Positions 1 through 11,400 of a DNA stretch of 64,000 bases are shown piece by piece. The notes beneath the pieces were generated by a model that was given only the letters and a program-made list of their open reading frames with translations, had not been told where the DNA came from and did not search any database. Source of the DNA: Cadophora sp. MPI-SDFR-AT-0126. Its lineage: Eukaryota > Ascomycota > Leotiomycetes > Helotiales > Ploettnerulaceae. Position numbers and translations under genes: made by a program. Positions within the stretch are counted from its first letter, which is position 1. Each line of letters begins with the position of its first letter. The stretch is taken from positions 682,001-746,000 of the forward strand of contig JAGMVK010000024.1 in NCBI GenBank assembly GCA_020747065.1. Reading direction: 5' to 3'.

Positions 1-120
1 ATCTGAGCCTGCGGCAGCGGACTTGCTTTGCCTGTCGATGAAATCCTACAGCGGCGGTCCGTCACCCGAATATAAGAATGTCTACTGCAGTACGATCAGG
101 TCACATCATCCATCATTCAG

Positions 121-753
121 CTATCCTCGGTGAGAGTGTCGATAAACTGTGATTCCTCGAATGGCGAAATCATCTTTCAATCCTATCAATGACATCCCTG
201 AATTAGGCGGGAAAGTCTTTCTAATAACGGGATGCCCTTTGATGGACTCAGCATTATCGTCGAATCGACCACGACGCAAGAGACGGTCGATGTAAACTTG
301 CTCTGAGCATTCCAATAGGATAACCAAAGACAATAGTTTGAATTTTCTGGCAAAATAGTCAATTTGATCCAGATCTCGGGGGAAACCTGGACGTAAGAAG
401 TCTGCAGGGAAGAGCCTCGGATCGAAGTACAAACCATCTAATACATAAAGGTAAGTACCCGATTGAGAGGCAGCATAGATATTTTTGAGAAGCAAGGGAA
501 TAGAGAGCTCCTTCGGATTCAGTTTCCCTGACACCTGGTTCGCTCGAATTATGGCGGCGTGTATGTTATCCGGACGATTCGACTCTTCCCTCATCAATGC
601 TCTTATACTGAGGTGCTGAAAGTGGAGATCACGTCTGAGTAATGAACATTGTGTCCCCTTGCCAGCGCCAGGAGGGCCGATGAGTCCAATGATCTTAATC
701 TTGTCATCGATGGGACCGTCAAAGTCATCAAGAGCTCCCGTTTGCAATGCCAT
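121..753 (-). CDS. Adenylate/UMP-CMP kinase-like nucleoside monophosphate kinase
   Basis: The predicted protein starts at the ATG at 753 and carries the P-loop GPPGAGKGTQ about 27 residues in, which is the hallmark of adenylate and UMP-CMP kinases. Read straight through, the frame has an odd insert inside the conserved DGFPR motif. Removing a 48-nt GT-AG intron at 387-434 rejoins V-L-D-G-F-P-R-D-L-D-Q exactly, so I take that intron as real. The spliced product is about 194 aa, the usual length for this family. A later RRGRFDDNAESI segment matches the LID-side arginine/DDN motif. The nucleotide-binding region reads HLSIRALMREE rather than the usual S-x-G-D-L-L-R, so substrate choice may differ and the protein could be a divergent family member. 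The C-terminal 40 residues match poorly. The role would be phosphoryl transfer from ATP to a nucleoside monophosphate in the cytosol. Confidence 0.72.
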   Translation of the reverse strand: MALQTGALDDFDGPIDDKIKIIGLIGPPGAGKGTQCSLLRRDLHFQHLSIRALMREESNRPDNIHAAIIRANQVSGKLNPKELSIPLLLKNIYAASQSGTYLYVLDGLYFDPRLFPADFLRPGFPRDLDQIDYFARKFKLLSLVILLECSEQVYIDRLLRRGRFDDNAESIKGHPVIRKTFPPNSGMSLIGLKDDFAIRGITVYRHSHRG

Positions 754-1347
754 CGTGGGGGTGGTGTCACCGAGCTTGGCTTGCTACAAAACGGGATATA
801 ATAGAATGTGTTATTCAAACAGACACTGTACCTTTCAAAGCCTGACCTTCTATGCCTTGGACATACATCATCAGAGCTCAGGTCCTGTAGGTGGGCGGGC
901 GAGCTCGAGAAGTGACTGATGGCAGAGCCGCAGAAGCCCTGAGGCAGAAGTCTACAATACAAGTAGGCGGTGAGCACTTCTGCTGTGCAACCACACCACT
1001 GCACAGCACCTGAAACATGACTGTTCTTTTTTTTTCATTACGATTGCAGCCTTCTGCAAGATGCCTCTGCCTCCTCATGTCTCACTGCTTCCCATTCACT
1101 TTCTCGTCGGGAGTATAAGTACTTGTAACCCCGCATCTGCTGCCCAGCTGCCTTGCGTTTCTTTTTACTTTCACGAGAGGACTCACCTTCAACAAACGAG
1201 ACAATCGCGATACGCAAGTACATCACATCATCTCCATTCCATGTCGACGTCTGGATAGACCGTTGAAAGTATCTCTTGGTACGCTCTTTGCAAAAGCTTA
1301 CGACGATGGGTACGTGGTTCTCTCGTCCGCAGCCCCCCAACCTGGAT
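754..1347. other. Intergenic stretch, no gene seen
   Basis: This lies upstream of both the kinase-like gene (-) and the decayed pfkB gene (+). Reading frames here are short, overlapping and without recognisable motifs. A T-rich run lies near 1024-1037. It presumably held a shared divergent promoter, which is inference. Confidence 0.4.
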
Positions 1348-2490
1348 ATGAATTTCGTGTAACTTGGCATGGTGGTTTTGGACGAGTTGCGTTTTCCCGG
1401 CAAAAAGCCACTTTTAGATGTAATGGGAGGTTCTGCGTCGTACGGTACGGATAGAAGCCCAAGGCCATCAGCTTGTACCAGGATGCTGACACCCGTAGGA
1501 ACACTGGGAGTGCGGCTCTTCGCTGTCAACGACGGGCCAGACAGGCCAACTTCAATTGGTTGTCTTGTTTTGGCGGGCAAAGACTTTTCTGAGGTGGTGT
1601 AGAGGCGCCTCCGTGAATGGAACACGACCTTGGTCTTGAAAAAAGATCTTAGTAGGTTATCCACGCGTGGCTTGTTAAAATATGAAGACACGACATTTGG
1701 ACGCGGGTGCCCCTGTCTTAACATTGAGTCAATGGCTAAAATCGCGCAGCCAAAAAATTCAAGTACACAACAGAGCCTCTGAAACCTTCTCCAAGCGACT
1801 TGGTCTCTACCCCTCTGCTTACATCCCGGACATACCACTTCCTCGCCACACCTGAAGATCTCGCTCGTCAAGTCTCCGAGCAGCTTCAGCTGCGCATAGG
1901 AAACGGTGTCGAGCTGAAACCTCTTCTCGTGTGGGAGCCTTTTCCCCCTGCCTGCCAAGCCCAAAATCTGGACTCAATTTTGGCGGCATGTCGGTTGGTT
2001 GACATGTTCTCTCCGAATCGACTTGGAAATTACTCGCCTCTTTACGGATGTCGACCCAGTAGACTTTCAACCAGAAGTCCTCGAATCGTGTGCCCAGACA
2101 TTTCTTGACCACTCCATCGGCCCCCAAGGTGACGGTTGCATTGTTATCAGAGCTAGTGAACATGGTTCACTAAGTGCATCTCGGGCGGCAGGCTTCATAT
2201 GGTCACCAGCTTTCTATCCCCCAGACTTGGATACCTCACGCATCGTTGATCCGACCGGTGCTGGCAATGCATACATTGGCGGCTTCGCTATGGGACTGCA
2301 ACACAACCTGACCCTCGAAAAGGCTGCCGCTTATGGTAATGTCGCGGCGAGTTTTGCCCTAGAACAGATTGGCCTCCCCGAACTTAAGGTGCAAGACCCT
2401 GTGGAAACGGGGAATGAGGTCAAGGTCCTAGATAGATTGGAGGAATACAATTCACGACTGACAAGTTTGGAAATACGTTTAGACACCTGA
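1348..2490 (+). pseudogene. MAK32-like pfkB-family carbohydrate kinase, decayed
   Basis: Three separate frames on this strand read in order like one ribokinase-like (pfkB) protein of the fungal MAK32 type. They are LGMVVLDELRFPGKKPL near 1363-1410, then LLTSRTYHFLATPEDLARQV near 1815-1875 and LLVWEPFPPACQAQNL near 1920-1970, then the pfkB signature DPTGAGNAYIGGFAMG near 2251-2298. A 54-nt intron at 1445-1498 (GTACGG to CGTAG, branch-like GCTGAC) rejoins G-G-S-A-S-Y-G-T-L-G. The frame is broken by an in-frame TAA at 1360-1362, TAG at 1600-1602, a frame change around 1700-1750 and another near 2019. The signature aspartate region DPTGAGN survives. In yeast, Mak32 is a putative sugar kinase connected with dsRNA maintenance. 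The long frame on the opposite strand (1038-1964) is a shadow. With at least four lesions, a functional product is unlikely. Confidence 0.8.
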
Positions 2491-2612
2491 GTTCAATCCT
2501 GAGGGAACATTTAGGGAGTCCGGGTCATGATATTCGTTGTGCTATCTCTGCCCACGTGCAATGGCGCAGTCCTTTTCGTAACTAGAAGATAGAAGAGACT
2601 TGACTTCCAGAC

Positions 2613-3684
2613 TCACTTTCCGACTCTCTCCAAATATGCCTTCCAGCCCTCATCCGAGTAGGACTTGGCAGCTGCAATGGGGTCTGCAGCAGCGTAGACG
2701 CCTCGTCCGGCGATGATGAAATCAGCCCCTCCTTGCACGGCTTGAGTTGGTGTCGTGTAGTGCTGGCCAAGCTTGTCTCCCTTAGTGGCTTGGTTGGTGC
2801 CCGTGGTGAAGATGATGAAGTCTTCGTCGGGAAAGGTGGGGACTGCGGCTTCCACGTTGGCGAGAGACTTCATAGCGATGAAGCCGATGAAGGAGGCATT
2901 GTGAGACCGAGCGAGCTCAACGGACTTCTGCGTGTAGTATCCAGTGGCAAGGCTGCCTTTAGAAGTCATGTCCGCGAGGATGATAAAGGCTCGTTCCTTC
3001 GGGTATGGGAAGTCCGGTGCAGCAAGGACCGGGGACAAAAGCCTCGACGATTCCTTCTCCTCCGAGGATGCTGACATTGACGATGTCGGCGAACTCGGAG
3101 ACTGCAACAAATTAGTATCTTGGATTATCAAAGAAAAGGACAGAAGCTCTCAGAGCCAGAAGCCGTAGCAGAGCCGATACAAATAACTAATCTCCATTTG
3201 CAAGATGTCTCGGCTTTGCAACAGCTTTGAGCTCGTAAAGCACGTATACGAGAAAACTTTAATTTAGTATGGGGAAAGGTACATACTTCGAAGAGCACCT
3301 CCGTGGTACTGCTTCTGCACTGTGTTGCCTATGTCGACGAACTTTCGATCTTCGAATATCATGAAATTGTGCTTCTTTGACAATGTCTTCAAGCCTTCCA
3401 CAGTCGCTTCTCCGATATCATGGATCAGGTCGACATGAGTCTTCAACACTGCCATGAAAAGGCCCAACGCTGCGATCTAGATCAGACTTCGGGCCAGGCC
3501 AGAGGGACAGCTGGGTTGGATACTTACTGTCAGCACAGTGGAGAAGGGCCTCCGTGGATGTAAAATCGGCAGTGACGATGAGATTGGATTGCTTGGCCTC
3601 CGCGGTTTCGAAGAAACGACGGGCGACCAAATTTGGATGAACGGAAGCACGCTCAGCATACGTCTTGTGAGATAGAGAGGTCAT
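2613..3684 (-). CDS. pyrG: Orotidine-5'-phosphate decarboxylase, one-base frameshift
   Basis: This gene decarboxylates OMP to UMP, the last step of de novo pyrimidine synthesis (URA3/pyrG). Three exons are visible: 3528-3684, 3287-3469 and 2613-3101, separated by introns of 58 nt (3470-3527) and 185 nt (3102-3286), all GT-AG and phase 1. Exon 2 carries the active-site segment [17 protein letters not shown] with the catalytic D-x-K-x-x-D. Exon 3 carries [11 protein letters not shown] and ends with [18 protein letters not shown]. The frame changes in exon 3 between GEGIVEA and [13 protein letters not shown]; one base too many in an A4 run on the + strand (3037-3040) explains it. Without that base the coding length is 828 nt, or 275 aa, which is normal for the family. 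A homopolymer sequencing error or a recent null mutation are both possible. All other positions look well preserved. Confidence 0.85.
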
Positions 3685-4141
3685 CTCGGAATGAGATGAT
3701 GTTTCTGAATATCAGAAGGTCAGGCTGTGTGAATGATGAATGATTAAGTTGAGCCCTGCCGAGATAGAAATTGAAGTAACCAATTCCGAGCTACGCCTGT
3801 CTCGGCACACTGCAGCCTGAGCACCTGCATCTCATGTGGTCCGTACCAATGCACGTGGCCACATCAAGGGCAAACATGAGCTGAATCACTTCTGTAGTAC
3901 AGGGTGATGTTGAAATGCGGTGGAACAATATCCCAGCGTCGCGGCCTGACAACCACAACCACTCGCAGACCTTACTATGCAGTCACAGAAATGCCCCTCT
4001 TACACTTCGGGGGGGCAGATCAATCCTATCTAGGCTATGCTTAGTCCCATTGTGTGATTTAAGTCAAAGTTGGAAGCTCCTTCTGCGAGGAGTCTAAGAC
4101 GCCTTCTGCCTGTATACTCCTTGATCTGCGAAGTATAGAGC
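3685..4141. promoter_or_regulatory. Intergenic region between pyrG (-) and a CorA gene (+)
   Basis: About 450 bp lie between two divergent start codons, so this is the likely promoter region for both. No clear motif could be assigned by eye. A short open frame at 3915-4097 has no recognisable features. Confidence 0.4.
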
Positions 4142-6106
4142 ATGTCTACTGTACCAGTCGCATTGTCGCTCCCCGTTGGACAGCCCATAGTCAACTATGG
4201 CGTCGGCAACCCTACGGTATCTGCTTTGGTGGAACGGATCGCCAAAAGTGTTCCTTCCGTTGACGTTCTCGAAGTCTTCGAGAAAGAGCGAGGCATAACC
4301 AACACTACTTCACCCACAACACACCGAATACTTCGCAAAAGCTTTTCACACCTCGACTCCTTGCACACCTGGTTGTCTGCAGAGGTTAGTTCCTGAGGAA
4401 TCTGGAAAGGGAAGAATAAATAACTTGACCTAGATACCAAAGGAGCAGACATTGCGGATTCTGTAAGCCTTGGCTGTGCCTGGCCCGATGCCTCTTTAAA
4501 GGCTCTTCAATTGATGACCCATGTAGCACAGTTCGAAAGCTTTCAGGCCCCGTCTTGCGGTTGCTAGGCACCAAGTATGAGATGGACTACGAGCTCTGGA
4601 CAAATCGATTTGAAAGAAGCGACCGAGAATGGTTTGCAGGCCCTTTTCTTCATCGCGGTACAACGAGTCTTCCGCCTTTACATCTCACACGCTCACTATG
4701 GATAGGAGCTCGGGAGTTTTCACACTTCAACCTGTCTTGTGTCGAATTCTGTCGTGCCACCAAGTTGACACCGCAGGAGTACCTCGCGAATCAAAAGATA
4801 GGACATACAGTTCGCCTCATGAAGTTCCTCGACCCACCGGGAAAGGGTTATTCATCAGCACAGTCTAAACTCATTCTCTAAGACTGACAGATGGTCTCAG
4901 ATGCAACTCAAGACCACCCTCATCCCGAGTATTCATGACAAGGAGAATAGCCGGACATCTGAGGCACGACGGAAATTTATGGACTTTCATCTTCTTCTTC
5001 ACTGATCCATATATCGACATTTCTGACTCAAACTATGTTCAAGATACGCCTGGAAATCTTCTGTCTCCATTTCACATGTGGTTATCTGAGTATGTGCGAG
5101 AAGACACCCCATCAGAACTGATAGATGATCTTGGTCGTGATGGATTTGGTCTTGTTCTGAAAGTTCTTCGAGACATGAAAACTTCATGGAAGCTGCTGTT
5201 GAACGAGATGGAGGTATTCCTGGAGACATTGGTGCGTTGAAAGTCCCCTTCATCGGAAGTATACGCTGATATCGGTGCTAAATCCCAGACCGAAGATTAT
5301 TCGGATGAAGAACTGATGGGGTCGTTAACTTGGCTGCACCGCAGATTCATAATGAATCTGGACTACTGTTCTCGACAACTTCTATACCATCAACGGTTTG
5401 TGACCTATTTGACCAACACTCCATTGCAGAAAGGGCTCTGCATAGCTCCCACAGTTTATAAACAGGATCTATTGCAGGAGAAAGATGCCTTGGTTGTGGC
5501 TGATCAACGATTGAAGGCTATCCGAGATCGTACTACTTCCACTATAGAAACTGTAAGCTGAAGTATGTTTGCATTTAGAGATTCTGGTCTAACCATCAAA
5601 GGTCCTAAGCTTGCACGCAGCTCGTCAAGCACAGCTGGCAAGTGAGATGACGGCACTCCAGCGCCAGGACGCAGCAATTGCCGTGCGGCAAAACCATGCC
5701 GTTAGGCGGTTGACATTTGTGACTATGGCTTATCTGCCTCCTTCCTTCATAGCTGTGAGTTGCATTGCCATTCACCACTTGAAATAATTTCGATTCAAAC
5801 CTAGTGTAGGGTGTATACGGGATGAATGTTGCGCAAAATGGCACGACACCGACTTTCTGGAGTTTGTGGAGTTTTCTGGGTGTTGCGGCATGTTTAACTA
5901 TCGTTACACTCGGCATTGCGCGCTTTTTTTCTGGAAGACCGGTGGAGGTATATACACTTCCTCAAAGCGAGACGGTACTCGACAAAAGGCCGAATCTTAC
6001 AGGCTCCCCAGGCTCGCCTGGCCCTGGCACGCACTCCATGTATCATAGACTTCGTGTTATGATGGGCTCCGAGACGAGAACGGCGCACGTTGGTGACATG
6101 GCCTAA
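4142..6106 (+). CDS. CorA-family magnesium transporter-like membrane protein (GMN motif)
   Basis: This is a multi-exon gene starting at the ATG at 4142. The decisive region is C-terminal: FVTMAYLPPSFIA joined across an intron (5755-5809) to GVYGMNV. That gives the first membrane helix followed by the G-M-N signature of CorA channels. A second helix (FWSLWSFLGVAACLTIVTLG) and a cytosolic tail follow. Upstream introns are clear at 5232-5288 (57 nt) and 5553-5601 (49 nt), and the exon between them (EDYSDEELMGSLTWLHRRF) is alpha-helical like the CorA stalk. The exon layout between about 4392 and 4990 is less certain. Introns near 4392-4437 and 4470-4531 are plausible, and there may be a frame break near 4935-4985. 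CorA proteins carry Mg2+ across membranes, and fungal members of this divergent type are mostly uncharacterised. The intact GMN supports transport function. Confidence 0.7.
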
Positions 6107-7073
6107 TGATTACATGAAAGCATGTCAGATTCCTTTTGCAGATGCCTGATTGATCGGTTTCAAGCAATGTTCGAACCCCCGGAGGTATTTCTTCGACTTC
6201 TGTGAAATTGATACTGCGTGCAAAGAGCCTCACTGCTTGTAGTGTACAAGCACGACAACGATACAACAAGCTCATTTCCCTCCCGCCTCAAAATTAACCA
6301 CAGTGCCATCAGTTCCAGAAATAAATGAAGGTGGCTTACTTACTTGCATCACGACCCAACGAATCACTTAAAGCAGCATGTTTTGTTCTCCCTGAAGTTG
6401 GCTAGGGTCTGTAAATGACAGGGTGAGATGCACCCTGGCAGGAGTTGGCAAGGATCAGAACCGGTCTGAGGTGCATTTCGGCCGCAGTTCAAAGTATCCA
6501 TGTGGTTGACGGACTGGGGCAATTTAGGGGATAAGGATTGGCTAAATGAGTATTGTGAGATGGTGTGAAGGAAACCAGGTCGGCCCTTCCATGTTGTACG
6601 ACTATACACAATCAATCATATTAGGTAAGTGCTCTAAGAGCGTGCTTCACATAGCCTCAATACTCGACGACAGTCGAGCCCCAGAGCCGACCTTTTCAAG
6701 TATGGCGTCTTGGCCTGAGCGTGTGCAACCGTTCCCTTTCTGACAACGAGTGCTCCGCTCTTAAGCCATCGATATTGATACCCTTGCACCTGCTGACCTC
6801 TGCGGCTGGGTGAACGACCATTCAGCCACAAATGGAAACATGGCACCTTCCCTTTGGCAACCACCACACCACATTCCAAGGTGGTGCAACTGGGCTGTTT
6901 GTTTCCTCTAGGTGTCTGGACAGCCTCGCGAAGAGCCAGTAGGATCGAGCGTCGTTTAACAGGAAGGTCATGCAGTTTGGTAAATGCCAGGCTGTGCCCA
7001 AACCTGCCCAGCATTACTCACAAACACAGAAAGACTCATTTTTAAGGCGGAATTGACTCGTGAACAATGGCCC

Positions 7074-7158
<85 letters not shown>

Positions 7159-7355
7159 CATATATATACCCACTACTCACCTCGCAAGATACATGTCTCT
7201 CCTTACCAACGCGTCAGAAATCGTCAAAGGACAAGTCATCAAGATGTATCTCTCTCGTGGCACAGAAAGTGAGTCTCTCCTGGCAGACTCTCAATTTGGC
7301 TTGAGACCAATAAAAGCTAGACGCAACCTTGTCCCGAGGCGAAGGCGAAGATCAA
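6107..7355. other. Intergenic region with a long TC microsatellite
   Basis: No supportable gene was found in about 1.2 kb. Frames are short and mutually overlapping. The part from 7157 to 7355 directly precedes the AsaB-like pseudogene and may be its former promoter. Confidence 0.4.
7077..7156. repeat. (TC)40 dinucleotide microsatellite
   Basis: An uninterrupted 80-nt TC repeat (40 units) is followed by CCCATATATATA. It lies about 200 nt upstream of the start of the AsaB-like pseudogene. Translating it yields artificial serine-leucine or arginine-glutamate frames, which are not genes. Confidence 0.98.
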
Positions 7356-8458
7356 ATGGAAGATCAGAAAACTCTTCAGGTTATCCAGGATGAGCCAAAG
7401 CTTCCGCCGGCATTGTTACGCAACGTGTGTTTCTACACTCCTCCTCCGGATGGTAGTAAGCCAACATATATCACCTTGGACATGAAGAAGGATGGTGTGA
7501 GGAACTACCCACATCATGAAGCAAACATTATTATTCGAGACATACGCGGGCGTGAAGAGGATTTCACTCTAGATACCCACGGCTTCCGAGCGATGGCAGA
7601 TAGTAGTGTCAGTACTATCGATTTTTCGAACAAGCAGGAAGTCGAAGCAGTCTATGCTCCGAAAGTCGAAAAGCTCCTCCTGGACCACTTAGAAGGTACA
7701 TTCAAAGTTGTGGTTTTTGACACGACGATACGCAGAGCTGCCAATTCAGAGCTCTTCCACCGACCTGTGCGCAAGATCCATATTGATCAATCTGCTCGAG
7801 GAGCTTATCTGAGAGCAAACCAAAGTCTATCGATCGAGTATGCGAGGAAAGTCGGAGCTGGCGAGCTGCGCTTTCGAATCGTGAACGTATGGAAACCTCT
7901 TAATGGTCCGGTTGTGGATCACCCGCTCATCTTTGCTGATTCAACTACTGTCCGAGAAGAAGATTTAGTAGCTGTCTAGCAGAGATACCCTCATTACGTA
8001 GGAGAAACCTATGCTGTGAAGTACAATCAGGCGACAGAGTTCTGGTTCTGGAGCTCGATGAGTACTTCTGAGTTAGTGCTGTTGCAATATTATAATAGTA
8101 TAACGTTGAAGTAATAGAAGTGTTAGAAATAAGGGTACTTAGGTTTAGCCGGAATATTACCGGACAGAAGCCGGACCAGATTTGTATATATATAGGACCG
8201 CCTTTCCTCTAAAGGCTCCTTACTTTCTTATATCCTTTGTACTAGACCTATAATATTACTATTTACCTACCCTCTTACTTCTATACTTAATACTACATTT
8301 AGTGATATTATGTCGTTACAAATAGCTTGGAGCAAGTTGACGCCTTAGCGTTGAAAAAAAGAACTCGATGTGAGCATGGGTCATTCAATCTCTCGGGTTC
8401 GAAGGAAGAGACCTTTACACGTTCAAGCGTCGAGCTTCGCTGTCTGGTACTTGGGTGA
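7356..8458 (+). pseudogene. AsaB/CmcJ-like oxidoreductase (secondary-metabolism hydroxylase/desaturase family), broken
   Basis: The frame from the ATG at 7356 reads like the fungal AsaB/CmcJ/NvfI family. These putative hydroxylase/desaturases are often found in secondary-metabolite clusters and are usually 270-300 aa. N-terminal segments include NVCFYTPPPDGSKPTYITLD and HIDQSARGAYLRANQSL, then VNVWKPLNGPV. The frame meets TAG at 7977-7979, but the same frame continues past it with QRYPHYVGETYAVKYNQ, so CAG to TAG is the simplest explanation. At 8098 the coding sequence is interrupted by a 222-bp solo LTR. It resumes at 8321 in matching sequence and ends with RSSVELRCLVLG and TGA at 8456-8458. 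That C-terminal segment fits the family consensus ending. The two lesions make it non-functional. No other biosynthetic genes are visible nearby. Confidence 0.8.
8099..8320. mobile_element. Solo LTR inserted in the AsaB-like pseudogene
   Basis: This is a 222-bp insert flanked by the 5-bp direct repeat AATAG (8094-8098 and 8321-8325), the target duplication size typical of LTR retrotransposons. The right end is CGTTACA. The left end is TATAACG, which matches the inverted form TGTAACG except for one G to A change, as RIP could cause. No internal retrotransposon genes remain, so it is a solo LTR left after recombination between two LTRs. Its parent family is unknown. Confidence 0.82.
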
Positions 8459-8479
8459 TTTTCACCACTGGCGATGTTG

Positions 8480-11400
8480 TAACGTCCAACCCCCCCACCC
8501 CCCCCCCCCCCCTTCCGGCTACCTCGCTTAACCTTACCACTTCTTATACTGCTTAACTTTAATAATTATTTAATATTTTAATCTTTAATTGATTTTCTTG
8601 AAAATTAGAATATAAATTAATAATATTATAAAGTCTTAATATATTAAATATAATATTATATATACTTTTAAAAAAGTAATAAATAATAAATTCTTATAAA
8701 AGATATTATTAAAATAGAATATTTTAAGGTCTACTCTTATAAATTGTAATATAATAATACAATTATATAAGAAAGGTATTAATTACTCATAAAACCTTTT
8801 TATAATAGTAAAGAATTAATTAATTAATTAGATTTTAATTTAAAAAGTTCTTAGTTATAGAATTACTTAGATATAGATATAGGTTTTTAGAAAAAGGCCT
8901 TTACCCTTTATAAAAAAAAAACTATTACTTATTTAAAAAATACTAAATAATATACTTTTTAGCTTGAAATTTTGTTTTAAAAGCTAAGAAATAAATATAT
9001 ATATATTTTATATATATTAATTATATTTATTTTAAAGTTATTAAACTATAATTTTAAAAATTAGAAATTCTAAATATTAAGATAATTCTAGTCTCTTAAT
9101 AATAAAATATAAATAAAAGAGGTATTATGAAAAGATTTAAGGAAAATAATTAAGCTTATATACTTAAATAATAATTATTAAATATATATCTATTTCGAGT
9201 ATCTTTACTTTTTCAACTATAATTTATAAGAGAAAAAAAGTCTAATAATAATAGGTTCTATCTTAATTAGATATATTTAATTTATAGTATTTTATAGCTA
9301 TAAATAATAAGTAAATAATTAATTAGATAGCTTTAAAATAACTAGAAAAAATCTTTACTTCTTAAATAGAATTATATAATTATTTAGTAAGATTCCTTAT
9401 TTTAAATAACTATAAGAACTACAAGACTACGAAATTCTTTTGAAAATATCTTAAGTATAATATATACCTCCTCTTTTTACTTATATATATATTATACATT
9501 TTTAACCTTTCAATTTAATATTTTTTTCTTTTCTTAAGTGTATTTACTAAAAAAGCTTTAAAAATTAAGTTTAATAATTAATTCTACTCTAATAAGTAAG
9601 TAGAATTTCCTTATATACTACTAAAAGATATATTAAGAAAATATTATAGTTTTAAATATTAAGTTTAAGTAAAGATTTATAAGTCTATAATCGATTTTTA
9701 TAGTAAAGCCTTTAATAAACCCTTTACTTCTAAAAAATAATAATAAATTAATAAATCCGATTTTCCTAACACCTTAAGAAACATTAATACTATGTTTATA
9801 AGTTTTTAGTACTTTAATTAAGTTATTTATTTTAAAAAGTTAGAAAAATATATATATATATATATTTATACTTTAACTAATAAGTTATATAATTAACTCT
9901 AATTAAGTATTTATTTTTTTAAAAAGATTATATTAAAATTTTTAATTTAAAAGTTAATAATTAAAAATTTATCTAAATTTTACTTATAAGCTAGATTATA
10001 AATTAACTTTATTAATAAAAATAATACCTAGATTTATTTTTTAAAAGATATTAAGAGTTTAACTAATAAATCTAAATTAAAAAATAAAAAATATCTAATA
10101 CTAAATATAAAAGTTAAGAAATCTATAACTATTATCTTAAATAATAATAAGCTTAATATAATTATTATTAGACTTTCTAAAATACTGACTAAAAAAAGAT
10201 TTTTTTTTTACTATAATAACTAGTAAGTCTAAATTAAAAGTTAGTTTAAGACTAGAATAATAAAAAAAAAGCTGTTATAAAAATATCTAATATTAAAGAA
10301 TTTAATAATATAAGTCTAAAAATATAAATTTTATTTAATATTTAAAATAGTATATATTTAGAAAAGTAATTAAAAAAGAAAAATAAAGTTTTTATAAATT
10401 ATTAAAAAGCTTTTTAGATATATCTAATTAAAAAAAGCTTTAATACTAAGACTTTTATAAAATATTATTATATCTTAGAAATATATTATAAAGTTATTTA
10501 ATAATAAAAAGACTTTAAATCTCAAGAAAGTTTTAAAAAACTAGACTAGTAACTATAATAAAATATTTATTATAAAATATCTAGGACTTATTAATCTAAA
10601 TTAATTTATAGATTATTTTAGTATATTATTTATTAAAATCCTTATTTTTAATAATCTTTATTAACTTTAAATAAGTATATTATTAATTATACTTAGGCCT
10701 AATAAATTATAATAGCTATATTAAGAAATCGTAATAATATTAGACTTATTTCTTATATTTTAAAAACTTTTTAAGAATACTTAAATAATACTAACTTTTT
10801 AATTTAGATTATTTGTTAATTAACTAAATATAAATTACAAAGAATTAGTTTTAAGATATCTTAGTACAGTCTTTTTATTTTAGTTATTTAGAATAATACT
10901 AGATCTAATAGAAATTTCTTAGTTAAGACTTAACTAATTTAGTTTATTATATAATTAATATTAGAAAAAAAACTAAGATAATTAAGTATATAACTACGAA
11001 CTAAGCTAATATTCTTATATTTACTAATAATCCTATTTTAATTATAACTATAAGTAATTTAGTTAAAGCTTTTATTATTTAAAACTAGTAGAATACTCTA
11101 GTATCTAGATTTACTCGTAATTTAGGCTTATAAGTTAAAAGTATTATAGAATTATCTAAGCTAAAAACAAATTTAAAAAAAGACGCTAATCTTATTCTTT
11201 TTTTTAAAAAAAATATACTAGAATACTAAAATACGAGATAATTAAAAGATAATTAATAAGTCGAAGTTATTAGTTAAAGTTATTACAAAACTATCTAATA
11301 CTAAGAATACTAAGTCTTTTTTTCCAGAAAACTTAGATAATTATATATTAGATAATTATAAAATACCTAATAATCTAGAATTACTAGTCTATTTTAAAGA

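Noticed and set aside
387..434. Apparent insertion in the DGFPR motif of the kinase-like gene
   Set aside because: It is a 48-nt in-frame GT-AG intron; splicing restores the canonical motif.
1038..1964. 308-codon open frame on the minus strand
   Set aside because: It is antisense to recognisable pfkB kinase segments and has no motif of its own.
3470..3527. Apparent frameshift at the pyrG exon 1/2 border
   Set aside because: With the phase-1 intron at 3470-3527 the sequence joins cleanly as [13 protein letters not shown], so no lesion is needed there.
6968..7393. Long serine-leucine and arginine-glutamate frames across 7077-7156
   Set aside because: They are translations of the TC microsatellite.
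8113..8117. AATAG at 8113-8117 as the left target duplication of the solo LTR
   Set aside because: Using it leaves element ends that do not match, whereas AATAG at 8094-8098 gives matching TGTAACG-type ends and continues the gene's reading frame.
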